Shown: positions 37,344 through 48,070, counted from the stretch's first letter. The stretch is DNA of 64,000 bases from Qipengyuania sp. SS22 (GCF_025736935.1 NZ_CP107048.1:248001-312000), one strand, 5' to 3'. A program made the numbers and translations. Notes: generated from the letters alone by a model not told the origin.

Positions 37344-38764
37344 GAGGCGTTCCCACCGATATCGGTACCGTTCATTTCGTCGGCATCGGCGGCATCGGCA
37401 TGTCCGGGATTGCCGAAGTGATGAACAATCTCGGCTATGCGGTTCAGGGTTCCGACGTGAAGGACAGCGCGACCGTCGAACGGCTGCGACAGCGCGGGAT
37501 CGAAGTGGCGATCGGCCATGCTCCCGAAAACGTCGAGAGTGCTGCCGTCGTCGTCACCTCGACCGCGGTCAAGCGGACCAATCCCGAAGTCGCCTACGCG
37601 CTGGAAAATCGCATCCCCGTGGTGCGCCGGGCGGAAATGCTCGCCGAATTGATGCGTTTGAAATCGACCGTTGCCGTGGCCGGTACGCATGGCAAGACGA
37701 CGACCACCAGCATGATCGCCGCGCTGCTCGATGCGGGCAATATCGACCCCACCGTGATCAATGGCGGGATCATCGAGCAGTACAGTTCGAACGCGCGGCT
37801 GGGCGACAGCGAATGGATGGTGGTCGAAGCGGACGAGAGCGACGGCAGCTTCCTGCGGCTCGACGGGACCATCGCGGTGGTCACCAATATCGATCCCGAA
37901 CACCTCGACCATTACGGCGATTTCGACGGGGTGAAGGACGCTTTCGTCGAGTTCATCCACAACGTCCCGTTCTACGGCGCGGCGATCCTGTGCATCGATC
38001 ACCCCGAAGTGCAGGCGGTGATCGGCAAGGTGCGCGATCGCAATGTCGTGACCTATGGCTTCAACCTGCAGGCAGACATCTGCGGCGTGAACATTCGCCC
38101 CGATGCGGGCGGCAATGTGTTCGACGTGATCGTGCGTCGCCGCGGACAGGAAGATCGCCGGATCGAGGGGGTGCGCCTGCCGATGCCGGGCCGCCACAAT
38201 GTCCAGAACGCGCTGGCGGCGATTGCCGTGGCGATCGAGATGGGCTGTCCCGACGACGTTATCTGCAACGGCTTTTCCGCGTTCGGAGGGGTCCGGCGGC
38301 GCTTTACGCGGGTCGGCGAAGTGCCCAGCGGCGACGGCGTCGCGACGATTATCGATGATTACGGCCACCACCCGGTCGAAATCAGGGCGGTGCTGTCCGC
38401 CGCGCGCGAAAGTGCGGGCAAGGGCCGGGTCGTCGCGGTGGTCCAGCCGCATCGCTTCACGCGCCTGCGCGATCTGATGGACGACTTCCAGAGCTGCTTC
38501 AATGAAGCAGACGAGGTCTATGTCACGCCCGTCTATGCCGCTGGCGAGGATCCCATCGACGGGGTCGATGCCGATGCGCTGGTCGCCGGGCTCAAGGCGC
38601 GCGGCCACCGTGCAGCGCAAACCGTGACCGACGAGGAAGACCTGGCCGAAAAGCTGGCCGCCGATCTGCAACCGGGCGATCTGGTCGTATGCCTCGGTGC
38701 GGGCGATATCACCCAGTGGGCAGCGGGCCTCGCCAATGGCATCGCGAAGGTGAGCACCGCATGA
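37340..38764 (+). CDS. murC: UDP-MurNAc:L-alanine ligase
   Basis: MurC starts the stem peptide by adding L-alanine. The 474-residue product has [15 protein letters not shown] at the N terminus, the P-loop [22 protein letters not shown], and the C-terminal [10 protein letters not shown] block. It overlaps murG and murB by 4 bases each. Confidence 0.97.
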   Translation: MRGVPTDIGTVHFVGIGGIGMSGIAEVMNNLGYAVQGSDVKDSATVERLRQRGIEVAIGHAPENVESAAVVVTSTAVKRTNPEVAYALENRIPVVRRAEMLAELMRLKSTVAVAGTHGKTTTTSMIAALLDAGNIDPTVINGGIIEQYSSNARLGDSEWMVVEADESDGSFLRLDGTIAVVTNIDPEHLDHYGDFDGVKDAFVEFIHNVPFYGAAILCIDHPEVQAVIGKVRDRNVVTYGFNLQADICGVNIRPDAGGNVFDVIVRRRGQEDRRIEGVRLPMPGRHNVQNALAAIAVAIEMGCPDDVICNGFSAFGGVRRRFTRVGEVPSGDGVATIIDDYGHHPVEIRAVLSAARESAGKGRVVAVVQPHRFTRLRDLMDDFQSCFNEADEVYVTPVYAAGEDPIDGVDADALVAGLKARGHRAAQTVTDEEDLAEKLAADLQPGDLVVCLGAGDITQWAAGLANGIAKVSTA

Positions 38765-39738
38765 GCGCGGGCGAGCAGCCCGGAGATGTGTGGAACCGCG
38801 ACAGCGGCATGGCTCCCGATTGCGAAGTCGAGGGGAGTGTGGCTGCACCGATCGACACGCAGGGTTTGCGCGGCAAGCTGACCCCCGAGGCCCCGCTCGG
38901 CAAACTCGTTTGGTTCAAGGCCGGGGGCAAGGCCGACTGGCTGTTCGAGCCAGCCGACGCCGAAGACCTCAAGGAATTTCTCGAGCGGCTTGGCGGCAAT
39001 CTGCCGGTAATGGCGCTTGGGCTGGGCTCGAACCTGATCGTGCGCGACGGCGGCGTGCCCGGCGTAGTGGTCAAGCTGGGCAAGCCCTTCGCCGATGTCG
39101 CGATCGATGAGGACGCATGCGTGGTTAAATGCGGCGCGGGTGCGCACGGCATCCTCGTCGCCAGCGCGGCGCGCGATGCGGGTGTGGCGGGACTCGAATT
39201 CATGCGCGGTATCCCCGGCACGGTTGGCGGCTTCGTGCGCATGAACGGCGGCGCCTATGACCGCGAAGTCAGAGATGTGCTGATCGATTGCACCGTAATC
39301 ATGCCCGGCGGCCAGTGCCACACGTTGCCCGCGTCTGATCTGCAATATACCTATCGCCATTCGGCGCTGCCCGGTGGCGCGGTGGTCATTTCGGCGCGCT
39401 TTCAGGGCGAGCCGGGCGATCCGGTGGAAATCGGTGCGAAGATGGACGCCATCGGCGAAGCGCGCGAAAATTCGCAGCCGCTGCGCACCAAGACCGGCGG
39501 ATCGACCTTCAAAAACCCTCCGGGCAAGAAGGCGTGGGAGCTGGTCGATGCCGCCGGCTGCCGCGGCCTGCGCATGGGCGGCGCGCAGGTGAGCGAGAAG
39601 CACACCAATTTCCTGCTCAATGTCGATAATGCCACCAGCGCCGATATCGAAGGGCTGGGCGAAGAAGTGAAACGCCGTGTGTACGAACATTCGGGTGTCG
39701 AACTCGAATGGGAAATCCAGCGTGTGGGGCGACCCTAA
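38761..39738 (+). CDS. murB: UDP-N-acetylenolpyruvoylglucosamine reductase
   Basis: MurB is an FAD enzyme that completes UDP-MurNAc. The 325-residue product is a type II MurB. It shows the FAD-binding block [13 protein letters not shown], the [17 protein letters not shown] segment, and the catalytic C-terminal region with [12 protein letters not shown] 38761 overlaps the murC stop codon. About 30 N-terminal residues ([13 protein letters not shown]...) are poorly conserved. ddl follows 9 bases later. Confidence 0.96.
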   Translation: MSAGEQPGDVWNRDSGMAPDCEVEGSVAAPIDTQGLRGKLTPEAPLGKLVWFKAGGKADWLFEPADAEDLKEFLERLGGNLPVMALGLGSNLIVRDGGVPGVVVKLGKPFADVAIDEDACVVKCGAGAHGILVASAARDAGVAGLEFMRGIPGTVGGFVRMNGGAYDREVRDVLIDCTVIMPGGQCHTLPASDLQYTYRHSALPGGAVVISARFQGEPGDPVEIGAKMDAIGEARENSQPLRTKTGGSTFKNPPGKKAWELVDAAGCRGLRMGGAQVSEKHTNFLLNVDNATSADIEGLGEEVKRRVYEHSGVELEWEIQRVGRP

Positions 39739-39747
39739 GGACCGACA

Positions 39748-40722
39748 ATGACCGATCTCCCCAAACTGCATATCGTCGTCCTGATGGGCGGCTGGGCCAA
39801 TGAGCGCCCGGTCTCGCTGATGTCGGGTGAAGGCATCGCCAAAGCGCTGGAAGAGCGCGGACACCGCGTGACGCGGATCGATATGGACCGCCAGGTCGCC
39901 GCGCGCATTGCCGAAGCCGCGCCCGATGTCGTGTTCAACGCACTGCATGGCGTCCCGGGCGAAGATGGCACCGTGCAGGGCATGCTCGACCTGATGGGCG
40001 TGCCCTATACGCATTCGGGCCTGGCGACCTCGGTGGTGGCGATCGACAAGCAGCTGACCAAGCAGGCGCTGGTGCCTCGCGGCATTCCCATGCCCGGCGG
40101 GCGGATCGTGAAAAGCGCGGACCTGCACCAGCGCGATCCGATCCCGCGCCCCTATGTGCTCAAACCGGTCAATGAAGGCAGCTCGGTGGGCGTCGCTATC
40201 GTCACCGACGAGGGCAATTACGGCAATCCCATCGCTGGCGATGCCAAGGGGCCGTGGCAGGATTTTGCCGAACTGCTGGCCGAACCCTATATCAAAGGCC
40301 GTGAGTTAACCGCGGCAGTGGTCGATTTCGCCGACGGGCCGCGCGCGCTGGCGGTCACCGAACTGAAGCCCAAGAGCGGGTTCTACGATTTCGACGCCAA
40401 ATATACCGATGGCATGACCGATCATATCTGCCCGGCGGACATTCCGCCGCGGATCGCTGAACTGTGCCTCGAGTATACGCTGACCGCGCATAAGGTGCTC
40501 GGGTGCCGCGGGACCAGCCGGACCGATTTCCGCTGGGACGAGGAACAGGGCGAGGACGGGTTGTTCGTGCTCGAAACCAACACCCAGCCGGGGATGACCC
40601 CGCTCAGCCTCGTGCCCGAACAGGCCCGACACGCCGGGATTGAATACGCCACGCTGTGCGAGCTGATCGTGGCTGCAGCGCTGCGCGATCACGCCGACCG
40701 TTCCGGGGGCGATGATGGCTAA
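39748..40722 (+). CDS. ddl: D-alanine--D-alanine ligase
   Basis: Ddl makes the D-Ala-D-Ala dipeptide used by MurF. The 324-residue ATP-grasp product begins with VLMGGWANERPVSLMSG and contains HGVPGEDGTVQGMLD, YVLKPVNEGSSVGV, and the metal site block LETNTQPGMTPLSL. The N-terminal GGWANERPVS differs slightly from the usual GG.S.ER.VS. It overlaps ftsQ by 11 bases. Confidence 0.96.
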   Translation: MTDLPKLHIVVLMGGWANERPVSLMSGEGIAKALEERGHRVTRIDMDRQVAARIAEAAPDVVFNALHGVPGEDGTVQGMLDLMGVPYTHSGLATSVVAIDKQLTKQALVPRGIPMPGGRIVKSADLHQRDPIPRPYVLKPVNEGSSVGVAIVTDEGNYGNPIAGDAKGPWQDFAELLAEPYIKGRELTAAVVDFADGPRALAVTELKPKSGFYDFDAKYTDGMTDHICPADIPPRIAELCLEYTLTAHKVLGCRGTSRTDFRWDEEQGEDGLFVLETNTQPGMTPLSLVPEQARHAGIEYATLCELIVAAALRDHADRSGGDDG

Positions 40723-41623
40723 GGTCAAACGCACACCGACGGGCGTGCGCCGGTCAGCAGCCGCGCGCAATCGCAGCCAGAAAGCGCATGCCGCACGCAA
40801 GCATACGAGCGGATTGTTCGACCGCGCGATGGCCGCTCTGCCCTTCACCGAGGAGCAGTGGCACAGGTTTTTCCTGTTCGTGATCATCGCGGCGGGGCTG
40901 GGTATCGCTTGGACGATCGCGAGCTATGCCGGCGTGCCCGAAATGGCCAAGACGGAACTGGCCAAGTCGGCCTCGCGCTCGGGTTTCGAGGTCAGCCGCG
41001 TGCGCGTCTCGGGTGTCGAGCGCATGAACGAACAGCAGGTCTACGAGCGGGTGCTGGCCGAGCAGCACCGCCCGATGCCGCTGGTCGAACTCGATGCCGT
41101 GCGTGCGCGCCTGCTCGACCTGCCGTGGGTGGCCGATGCGCGCGTCTCGCGCCAGCTACCCGATACGCTCAAGATCGATATCGTCGAGCGGGTGCCGCAT
41201 GCGGTGCTGCGCAAACCCGACCGGCTGGTGCTGATCGACCCGCGGGGTAACGAACTCGAACCGATCAGCGCCAAGGATGCGGAAGGCAAATTGCTGATCG
41301 AGGGGCCCGGCGCCGCGCGCCAGGTCGAGGAACTTGGCCGGCTGCTCGATGCCGCCCCTGCGCTCAAGCCGCAGATCGCGTCTGCCGAATGGGTTGGCAA
41401 CCGGCGCTGGAACCTGACCTTCAAGACCGGCCAGTTGCTCGCGCTGCCCGAAGGCGATCTGGGTGCGCCCGCGCTGGTGAAGTTTGCCCAGCTCGACGGG
41501 ATGCACCGGCTCATCGGGGGCAAGCCCATCGCAATCGACATGCGCGTGCCCGACCGCGCCTACCTGCGCTGCGCGGACGGGCCGTGCCCCAAACAGATGG
41601 CGCTTAACGGGAAGGCTGAGTAA
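40712..41623 (+). CDS. ftsQ: Cell division protein FtsQ
   Basis: FtsQ is a bitopic divisome scaffold. The 303-residue product has a long basic cytoplasmic N terminus (about 45 residues), one membrane helix at about 51-70 (FFLFVIIAAGLGIAW), a POTRA domain (VSRVRVSGVERMNEQQVY) and the FtsQ beta domain. Two adjacent ATG codons (40712 and 40715) are possible starts. The stop codon shares a base with the ftsA ATG. Confidence 0.95.
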   Translation: MMAKVKRTPTGVRRSAAARNRSQKAHAARKHTSGLFDRAMAALPFTEEQWHRFFLFVIIAAGLGIAWTIASYAGVPEMAKTELAKSASRSGFEVSRVRVSGVERMNEQQVYERVLAEQHRPMPLVELDAVRARLLDLPWVADARVSRQLPDTLKIDIVERVPHAVLRKPDRLVLIDPRGNELEPISAKDAEGKLLIEGPGAARQVEELGRLLDAAPALKPQIASAEWVGNRRWNLTFKTGQLLALPEGDLGAPALVKFAQLDGMHRLIGGKPIAIDMRVPDRAYLRCADGPCPKQMALNGKAE

Positions 41624-42909
41624 TGGCGTCGGAGCAGCCGCGCATCACCCGTGTCTTCGGCGCGGTGAACATTGGGTCGTTCCGCGTCTCGGCCATGATC
41701 ATGGGGCAGGCCGAAGGCGGCGAGATGGTCGTGCTCGGCTCGAGCCACCGCGCCAGCGACGGGATCAAGCGTGGCTATGTCACCGATATGCGCGCGGCCA
41801 GCCATGCGATCCGCACCGCGATCGAAAAGGCCGAGGCAAATGCCAATACCTCGATCCAGAGCGTGTGGATCGGCTGCGCCGGCGCGGGCCTCTCGAGCAA
41901 GATTTCCAGCGTCGAGATCGCCATCGGCGGACGCCGGATCGAAGAAGATGATATCGAGCATCTGCTCTATGCCGCGCGCGATCACCTGCATCCCGACGGG
42001 CGCATGGTGTTGCATGCACAGCCCGCCCATTACACGCTCGACGGGGCGCATGGCGTCGCCAACCCCAAGGGTCTCCATGCCGAGGCACTGGGGGTCGATG
42101 TCCATGTCACGCTGGCCGAGGGACCGCCGGTCCGCAATCTGATCGAAGCGGTGCAGACCGCGCATCTCGATGTCGAGGGCGTGGTCGCCAGCCCCTTGGC
42201 GGCGGCTTATGCCTGCCTGACCGGCGAGGAACGCGATCTGGGCGTCGCGCTGGTCGAAATCGGCGCGCAGGTGACCAATGTCTCGGTCCATGCGGCGGGC
42301 ATGCTGCTTGGGCTGAAATCGATCCCGATCGGGTCGAACGACATCACCGATGCGATCGCCTCGTCGCTGGGCATCCGTCGCAGCCAGGCCGAACGGCTCA
42401 AATGCGTTTCGGGGTCGGCCATCGCAACACCGACCGACCACCGCGAGATGATCCCCGTCAATGGCCCCGGAGAAGAGCCCGGCGGACGCCTGGCCCGCGG
42501 CGCGGACGAGCATAATCGCATCGCCCGCGCCGAACTGGTGTCGATCGTCACCGACCGGCTCGGCATCACCACGGCCGAAGTGGGCAAGGCGCTCAAGGCG
42601 ATGGGATTCTCCGGTGCGCAGGGCGGGCAAGTTGTGCTCACCGGCGGCGGGGCGGAACTGCACGGGATCGCCGAATTCATGCAGGGCGCGCTCGGCCGCC
42701 CGGTGCGGATCGGCAAACCGCCCGTGTTGCAGGGCCTGCCGGAAGCGCATGCCACGCCCGGTTTCGCCACGCTCGCGGGCCTGTGTCTGTACGCGTCGGA
42801 CGACCCGGTCGACATCCGTTCGGTCGGGCCGCGCTATCAGCCTACCAAGCGTTATCGCGGCATGGGTCTGATCAACCGTGTCTTACTCGCGGTGCGCGAG
42901 TATTTCTGA
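41623..42909 (+). CDS. ftsA: Cell division protein FtsA
   Basis: FtsA is an actin-like ATPase that tethers FtsZ to the membrane and signals to FtsN and FtsW. The 428-residue product has the SHS2/1C domain typical of FtsA (HLLYAARDHLHPDGR), the phosphate loops (VNIGSFRVSAM and LVEIGAQVTNVSV), and a C-terminal amphipathic helix for membrane binding (GLINRVLLAVREYF). It starts on the ftsQ stop codon. A 135-base gap separates it from ftsZ. Confidence 0.96.
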   Translation: MASEQPRITRVFGAVNIGSFRVSAMIMGQAEGGEMVVLGSSHRASDGIKRGYVTDMRAASHAIRTAIEKAEANANTSIQSVWIGCAGAGLSSKISSVEIAIGGRRIEEDDIEHLLYAARDHLHPDGRMVLHAQPAHYTLDGAHGVANPKGLHAEALGVDVHVTLAEGPPVRNLIEAVQTAHLDVEGVVASPLAAAYACLTGEERDLGVALVEIGAQVTNVSVHAAGMLLGLKSIPIGSNDITDAIASSLGIRRSQAERLKCVSGSAIATPTDHREMIPVNGPGEEPGGRLARGADEHNRIARAELVSIVTDRLGITTAEVGKALKAMGFSGAQGGQVVLTGGGAELHGIAEFMQGALGRPVRIGKPPVLQGLPEAHATPGFATLAGLCLYASDDPVDIRSVGPRYQPTKRYRGMGLINRVLLAVREYF

Positions 42910-43044
42910 GGGTTGAACCACCGTGCAAACACGCCTTTAGGCCTTGTGGATAAGGCAATCATGACTTCGATGTGCGATTCGCTTTGTGCCAAAGTTGTGA
43001 CATAAAGCCAGCAAACGACTTTTCGAATACCCAGGGGACTCTTG
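42910..43044 (+). promoter_or_regulatory. ftsZ leader with DnaA box and GANTC site
   Basis: This is the only substantial gap inside the dcw cluster. It contains TGTGGATAA at 42945-42953, the exact complement of the DnaA-box consensus TTATCCACA, and GATTC at 42976-42980, a CcrM methylation (GANTC) site. DnaA activates ftsZ in Caulobacter, and GcrA/CcrM act through GANTC sites in division promoters there. The SD AGGGGA precedes the ftsZ ATG by about 7 bases. Confidence 0.5.
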
Positions 43045-44844
43045 ATGAGTATCAATATCGGACCGGCATCAGACGACGATCTTCGTCCCAAGATCATGGT
43101 CGTCGGCGTCGGCGGTGCGGGCGGCAACGCCATCGCCAACATGATGCAGGCAGAGATCGAAGGCGTCGACTTCATCGTCGCCAACACCGACGCCCAGGCG
43201 CTGAGTACGTCGCCTTCCGAAAAACGCATCCAGCTCGGCCCCGACATTACCGGCGGGCTCGGCGCCGGCGCGCGCCCCGAAGTGGGCAAGGCCGCGGCCG
43301 AGGAAACGGTTGAGGAAATCGAAGATTCGCTCGACGGGGTGAACATGGTGTTCATCGCCGCGGGCATGGGCGGCGGTACCGGCACGGGCGCGGCCCCCGT
43401 TATTGCCGAAGCGGCGCGCAAGCGCGGCGTGCTGACCGTCGGCGTGGTGACCAAGCCGTTCCTGTTCGAAGGCACGCGCCGCATGCGCGCCGCCGAGGCG
43501 GGCATCGACGAACTGCAGAAGCACGTCGATACGCTGATCGTCATCCCCAACCAGAACCTGTTCCTGGTCGCCAAGGCGGAAACGACCTTCAAGGAAGCCT
43601 TCATGCTGGCGGACGAGGTCCTCCAGCAGGGCGTGCGTTCGATCACCGACCTGATGGTCATGCCCGGCCTGATCAATCTCGACTTTGCCGACGTCCGCTC
43701 GGTGATGAGCGAGATGGGCAAGGCAATGATGGGCACGGGCGAGGGCGAAGGCGACAATCGCGCACTCGAAGCCGCTGAACGCGCCATCGCCAACCCACTG
43801 CTCGACGGCGTGTCGATGGCCGGCGCCAAGGGCGTGATCATCTCGATCATCGGCGGCGAGGACATGAAGCTGCTCGAAGTCGACGAAGCCGCGAACCACA
43901 TCCGCGAATTGGTCGACGAAGACGCGAACATCATCTGGGGTTCGGCTTTCAATCCCGACCTCGACGGCAAGATCCGCGTGTCGGTGGTCGCCACCGGGAT
44001 CGAGCCCGAGGGTTCGGTCGCGGCAGCACCTGCGCGGGCTTTCTCGATGCGTGAAAGCAGCGCGCCGCGGCGCCCGGTGCTCGACCTGCCGAGCGAAAAT
44101 GTGGCCGAGGAAGAGCCGTTCGAACTCAACGAAGGCCTCTCGGCCGATCCCGAACCCGAACAGCCGTCCTACCGGTCGCAGCCCGCTCCCGAGCCGGAAT
44201 ACGACCCCGAGCCTGTCACGCCCGATGCGGATGCGTTCGACCTCACCGACGAAGCCGAGGAAGAGGATGTCGGTCAGGGCTTCGGTCTGTCGCCGGCAAC
44301 TGCGGGGTCCTTCGACGAGGACGACGAGGAAGGCTTCAACGATGTCGAAGGCATCGTCGATCCGCTTGCGGGCATGCGCAACGAACATACCGAACGCTTT
44401 GACTGCGACGATGACGACGGCGTCCCGGCGCCTGCCGATGACCGCGAATTTGGCGGCACGCCGACGAAGGATGGTTGGAACGAAGACCGTCCCCCGCTCG
44501 ACCTGTCGGGCGAAATGCGCGAATCCGACGGCGGATCGCAGGACGAATTCGAGCTCGGCGACGACCAGCGCGGCGCAGAAAGCCCGCTCGCGACCAAGCC
44601 GGGGCGCAAGCAACCGCTGTTCCCGGGCGAAGGCGCTGCCGATGAACAGCCTGCGCGGAGCGGTTCCAGCGGTGGGGCGGGCTCCGGCTCGCTGCCCGGG
44701 AATACGCTGTTCGAACGGATGGCCAATCTCTCGCGCGGAGCCAGCAATCCCGAAGGCGCGGATGACGAGGACGAAGACGATGATGGCGGCAGCAGCGGCG
44801 GCCTCAACATCCCGCGCTTCCTCGGGCGCCAAAACAACCAGTAG
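43045..44844 (+). CDS. ftsZ: Cell division GTPase FtsZ (long-linker form)
   Basis: FtsZ polymerises into the Z-ring. The 599-residue product has the GTPase core at about 1-320, with [12 protein letters not shown], the tubulin signature [10 protein letters not shown], and the T7-loop NLDFADV. A long acidic Glu/Asp/Pro-rich linker of about 260 residues follows, then a C-terminal peptide [13 protein letters not shown] that binds FtsA. E. coli FtsZ has 383 residues; long linkers are usual in alphaproteobacteria. ATG 43045 has AGGGGA at a good distance. An in-frame TTG one codon upstream is unlikely. Confidence 0.97.
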   Translation: MSINIGPASDDDLRPKIMVVGVGGAGGNAIANMMQAEIEGVDFIVANTDAQALSTSPSEKRIQLGPDITGGLGAGARPEVGKAAAEETVEEIEDSLDGVNMVFIAAGMGGGTGTGAAPVIAEAARKRGVLTVGVVTKPFLFEGTRRMRAAEAGIDELQKHVDTLIVIPNQNLFLVAKAETTFKEAFMLADEVLQQGVRSITDLMVMPGLINLDFADVRSVMSEMGKAMMGTGEGEGDNRALEAAERAIANPLLDGVSMAGAKGVIISIIGGEDMKLLEVDEAANHIRELVDEDANIIWGSAFNPDLDGKIRVSVVATGIEPEGSVAAAPARAFSMRESSAPRRPVLDLPSENVAEEEPFELNEGLSADPEPEQPSYRSQPAPEPEYDPEPVTPDADAFDLTDEAEEEDVGQGFGLSPATAGSFDEDDEEGFNDVEGIVDPLAGMRNEHTERFDCDDDDGVPAPADDREFGGTPTKDGWNEDRPPLDLSGEMRESDGGSQDEFELGDDQRGAESPLATKPGRKQPLFPGEGAADEQPARSGSSGGAGSGSLPGNTLFERMANLSRGASNPEGADDEDEDDDGGSSGGLNIPRFLGRQNNQ

Positions 44845-44893
44845 ATAAGGCCGCGTCAGCGCGGGTTAACGCCCGCGCGGCGAGGGACAGGAC

Positions 44894-46510
44894 ATGATTT
44901 CGACCGGGCGACTTGCTGCTGCCGTGGCGTTGCTGGCTTTCGCAGCGCAGGCCGAGCGTGTCTCCGCCCAGCGCGAGATCGTGCAGCCATTACCCGCCGA
45001 AGGCGAGCGCAGGCTGGGGGACGCGCTGTCGCGGCTGGCGCGCAATTCGCTGGATGTCACCGCGCTGCTCGACGCGGGCGAAGCGACACTCGAACTCAAT
45101 GATATCGACGCGGCAATCGGCTTTTTCGGCCGCGCCAACGAGCTGTCGCCAGGCAATTCGCGCAGCAAGGTGGGACTGGCCAAGGCCTACACCCGCTCGC
45201 GCCGCCCGGTAGAGGCGCTGCGCCTGTTCGCCGAGGCCGAGCAGGCGGGTGTCGCCAATGCACGCATGGCCGAGGATCGCGGGCTGGCCTTCGACCTCGT
45301 CGGCGATTCCGCCAGCGCGCAGCAATTGTACCGGCTCGCGCTGGCGAATGGGGCCGGTCCCGAAGCGACCCGTCGCCTCGCCTTGAGCCTGGCCATTTCG
45401 GGTGATCGGGATGGCTTCGAAGGCGCCTTGCTTCCCTTGCTGGAACAGCGCGATGTCGCCGCTTTCCGCACCCGCGCTTTCGGCCTGGCGATCCTGGGTG
45501 ACGCGCGCGAAGCGAAGGACATCGCCAATACCATGCTCCCCGCGGGGATCGGCGGACGCATGGCAGCCTATTTCGAATATATGCCCCGGCTGACCAAGGC
45601 GCAGCAGGCGGCAGCGGGCAATTTGGGCGTCTTCCCGCGCACCGCCAGCATCGGCACAGACGATGCCGGGATTGCCGGGTATGCGGGCGATGCGGTGCAG
45701 ATAGCCCGTGCCGGGCCGCCGCCTGTGCGGCAGGCTTCCGCACCTCCGCCTGCAGCCGCGGATCCGCGCAATCGCCAGGCCCGCCGTCGTCCCGATATGA
45801 CGGGCAGCAAGGCTACAAGCGGGGAGACGAGCGCCATCGCGTCGGCTGCTGCAGTGGCACCCGCAGCACCACCCGATGTGCCGTCGTCTCCTCCGGCCGC
45901 GTTAACGATCCCTACGCCGAGCCCTGCACCTTCGCTGGCGACGACGCTTACCGAACCAGATTCCGCGCCGCAGCCCGACACTGCACCGGTCGTCATAGCG
46001 CGCGCAGACCCGCCGCCATCCATTCCGATGGGAACGACAGCCCCGCCACCGCCACCGCCACCGCCGCCGCCCGCGCCTATCCAACCGGAGCCCGAGCCGC
46101 AGCCCGCATCGGTCGCGGATGCCTTCGATGGTTTCACGCTTGCGCCCGGCACGCCGACGCCATCGGCCAGCGGTGCGGTGGATATCACGCGCATCGCCAT
46201 CCCGCGCGAGCGTGAAGAACCCAAGCCGCCGCCGCCGCCCGCCCATCCGGCACGCCACTGGGTGCAGGTGGCGACCGGCAAGGATGTTTCGGCGCTCAAG
46301 TTCGACTGGCGGCGCATTGCGCGCAAGGCGGAGGGCAAGCTCGATGGCAGGGGGCCGTTCGTCACTCCCTGGGTCGAGGCCAACCGCTTGCTTTCGGGAC
46401 CCTATGACAGCGCCGCCAAGGCGCGCGAAATGGTCAAGGAACTCAAGGAATTGGGCGTCGACTGTTTCACCTTCACCAGCGCCGAGGGCGAGGCGATCGA
46501 AAAGCTGTGA
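44894..46510 (+). CDS. Exported TPR and SPOR-domain protein
   Basis: The 538-residue product has a signal peptide (about 1-25, AERVSAQ), TPR-like helical repeats at about 35-230 (DIDAAIGFFGRANELSP), a long Pro/Ala-rich low-complexity segment with a run of ten prolines, and a C-terminal SPOR domain (about 455-535, HWVQVATGKD to CFTFTSAEG). SPOR domains bind denuded glycan at the septum. Following ftsZ by 49 bases, it is probably a septal periplasmic factor. Analogy to FtsN or DamX is functional only. Confidence 0.85.
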   Translation: MISTGRLAAAVALLAFAAQAERVSAQREIVQPLPAEGERRLGDALSRLARNSLDVTALLDAGEATLELNDIDAAIGFFGRANELSPGNSRSKVGLAKAYTRSRRPVEALRLFAEAEQAGVANARMAEDRGLAFDLVGDSASAQQLYRLALANGAGPEATRRLALSLAISGDRDGFEGALLPLLEQRDVAAFRTRAFGLAILGDAREAKDIANTMLPAGIGGRMAAYFEYMPRLTKAQQAAAGNLGVFPRTASIGTDDAGIAGYAGDAVQIARAGPPPVRQASAPPPAAADPRNRQARRRPDMTGSKATSGETSAIASAAAVAPAAPPDVPSSPPAALTIPTPSPAPSLATTLTEPDSAPQPDTAPVVIARADPPPSIPMGTTAPPPPPPPPPPAPIQPEPEPQPASVADAFDGFTLAPGTPTPSASGAVDITRIAIPREREEPKPPPPPAHPARHWVQVATGKDVSALKFDWRRIARKAEGKLDGRGPFVTPWVEANRLLSGPYDSAAKAREMVKELKELGVDCFTFTSAEGEAIEKL

Positions 46511-46660
46511 ACCCGCGCAAAAGTTAACGCGCGCGGCCGTTTTGTTCACAAGCTTTGCACAACCCTTAACGGTTCTCCCCAGCGTCGAGCCGTGCTTCCA
46601 TTGCCAAGCGACCCTGCGTTTCTGCATCCAGCAAGTCATGACGCGCATGGGACAGCTCCG

Positions 46661-47164
46661 ATGAGACCATCAGAAGATCGCTACGAGGTCGAAGAAGACG
46701 CTGCGCCGCTCGACCTGCTGGTTGCGCTGTTCGAAGCGCGTGGCTGGCCGTGCGAATCGACCGCGACCGAAATGAGCGGCGAGATCCAGGGTAGCTGGAC
46801 CAAGTATCAACTGCGCGGCATCTGGCGTCCGGAAGACATGGTGCTGCAGATCCTGTGCCTGCCCGATACCCGTATTGCCAAGGACAAGCGGACCCCCGCG
46901 TACGAACTTGTCAGCATGATCAACGAACAAATGTGGCTTGGGCATTTCGAGATCTGGTCGAATGGCGGCGTCCTGCTCTATCGCAATGCCACGATGCTGG
47001 GCGATGACGGGATGCTCAGTCTGGGCCAGGCGCAGGCGCTGGTCGAAATCGCGGTCGACGAATGCGATCGCTTCTACCCGGCGTTCCAGTTCGTGCTGTG
47101 GGGCGGGCGCACCCCGAGCGAAGCGCTCGAGGCCGCGATGGTGGATGCCGTCGGCGAGGCCTGA
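46661..47164 (+). CDS. YbjN-domain protein
   Basis: This 167-residue acidic cytosolic protein has a YbjN domain (type III secretion chaperone-like fold). Visible landmarks are LLVALFEARGWPCES, the strand pair ending in MVLQILCLPDTR, and the VEIAVDECDRFYPAFQFVLW helix. The family's biochemical role is unknown; YbjN affects motility and stress responses when overexpressed in E. coli. ATG 46661 is chosen because the extension from GTG 46592 is not conserved in style. Confidence 0.85.
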   Translation: MRPSEDRYEVEEDAAPLDLLVALFEARGWPCESTATEMSGEIQGSWTKYQLRGIWRPEDMVLQILCLPDTRIAKDKRTPAYELVSMINEQMWLGHFEIWSNGGVLLYRNATMLGDDGMLSLGQAQALVEIAVDECDRFYPAFQFVLWGGRTPSEALEAAMVDAVGEA

Positions 47165-47297
47165 GCCGCTGTCCCGATCGGTTAAATCGCGTTAGTCTTA
47201 CAAATTCCGGTTTCGCTTGAAATCGACGCGTAAAATGCCGATATTCTCAACCAAGAGCGGTGCGTATTTCCGCACTGCCAAGAGGAGTTGCATACAG

Positions 47298-48038
47298 ATG
47301 GCCGATTGGAACGACACCAACCAGAGGCAGGGCTTCGGCTCGGTGCCGCGCGCTGGCGACGCTGTGGCCAGGCAGGAAACCTTCGATGCGGGCCTGCGTG
47401 CCCATATGCTCAAGATCTACAATTACATGGCTTCGGGCGTGTTGCTGACCGGTCTGGTCGCGCTGCTCACCGCCCGCAGCGGGCTGGCGCTGACGTTTGC
47501 CAGCGGTCCGCTGATGTGGATCGTCGCGCTTGCGCCGCTCGCTTTCGTTTTCGCGATGAGCTTCGGCGTGAACAAGTTCAGCCAGGCGACGCTGCAGCTG
47601 ATGTTCTGGGCGTTCGCCACCGTCATGGGGCTGTCGCTCTCGACGATCTTCCTCGTCTATACGGGCGAAAGCATCGCTGCGACGTTCTTTGCTACTGCGG
47701 GTGCCTTCGCCGGTCTCAGCCTGTTCGGCTATACCACGAAGAAAGACCTGTCGGGCATGGGTACCTTCCTGGTGATGGGCGTGATTGGCCTGCTGATCGC
47801 GATGGTCATCAACATGTTCCTGCAGTCGAGCACGCTGGCATTGGCCGTCAGCTTCATCGGCGTGCTGATCTTCGCAGGCCTCACCGCCTACGATACGCAG
47901 CGCCTCAAGCGCGAATATCAGTACCTGCGCGGTACCGAATTCGCCGGCAAGGCCGTGATCATGGGCGCGCTGAGCCTGTATCTCGACTTCATCAATATGT
48001 TCCTGTTCCTGCTGCGCTTCATGGGCAGCCGCGAGTAA
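47298..48038 (+). CDS. Bax inhibitor-1/YccA family membrane protein
   Basis: This 246-residue protein has a cytoplasmic N terminus of about 40 residues and seven membrane helices. The C-terminal region (LTAYDTQRLKREYQYL, SLYLDFINMFLFLLRFMG) has the conserved Asp residues of the BI-1 pH-sensing pore. Members are proton- or calcium-leak channels or modulators of membrane proteases such as FtsH. ATG 47298 has AGAGGAG about 10 bases upstream. A strong terminator follows. Confidence 0.94.
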   Translation: MADWNDTNQRQGFGSVPRAGDAVARQETFDAGLRAHMLKIYNYMASGVLLTGLVALLTARSGLALTFASGPLMWIVALAPLAFVFAMSFGVNKFSQATLQLMFWAFATVMGLSLSTIFLVYTGESIAATFFATAGAFAGLSLFGYTTKKDLSGMGTFLVMGVIGLLIAMVINMFLQSSTLALAVSFIGVLIFAGLTAYDTQRLKREYQYLRGTEFAGKAVIMGALSLYLDFINMFLFLLRFMGSRE

Positions 48039-48070
48039 ACCACTCGTCGCACACAGGAATCATTTTAACG

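Noticed and set aside
46030..46080. Repeated CCACCGCCACCGCC tract as a genetic repeat element
   Set aside because: It encodes a polyproline run inside the SPOR/TPR protein. A similar tract occurs in the lipoprotein at 48.27 kb. This is low-complexity coding sequence.
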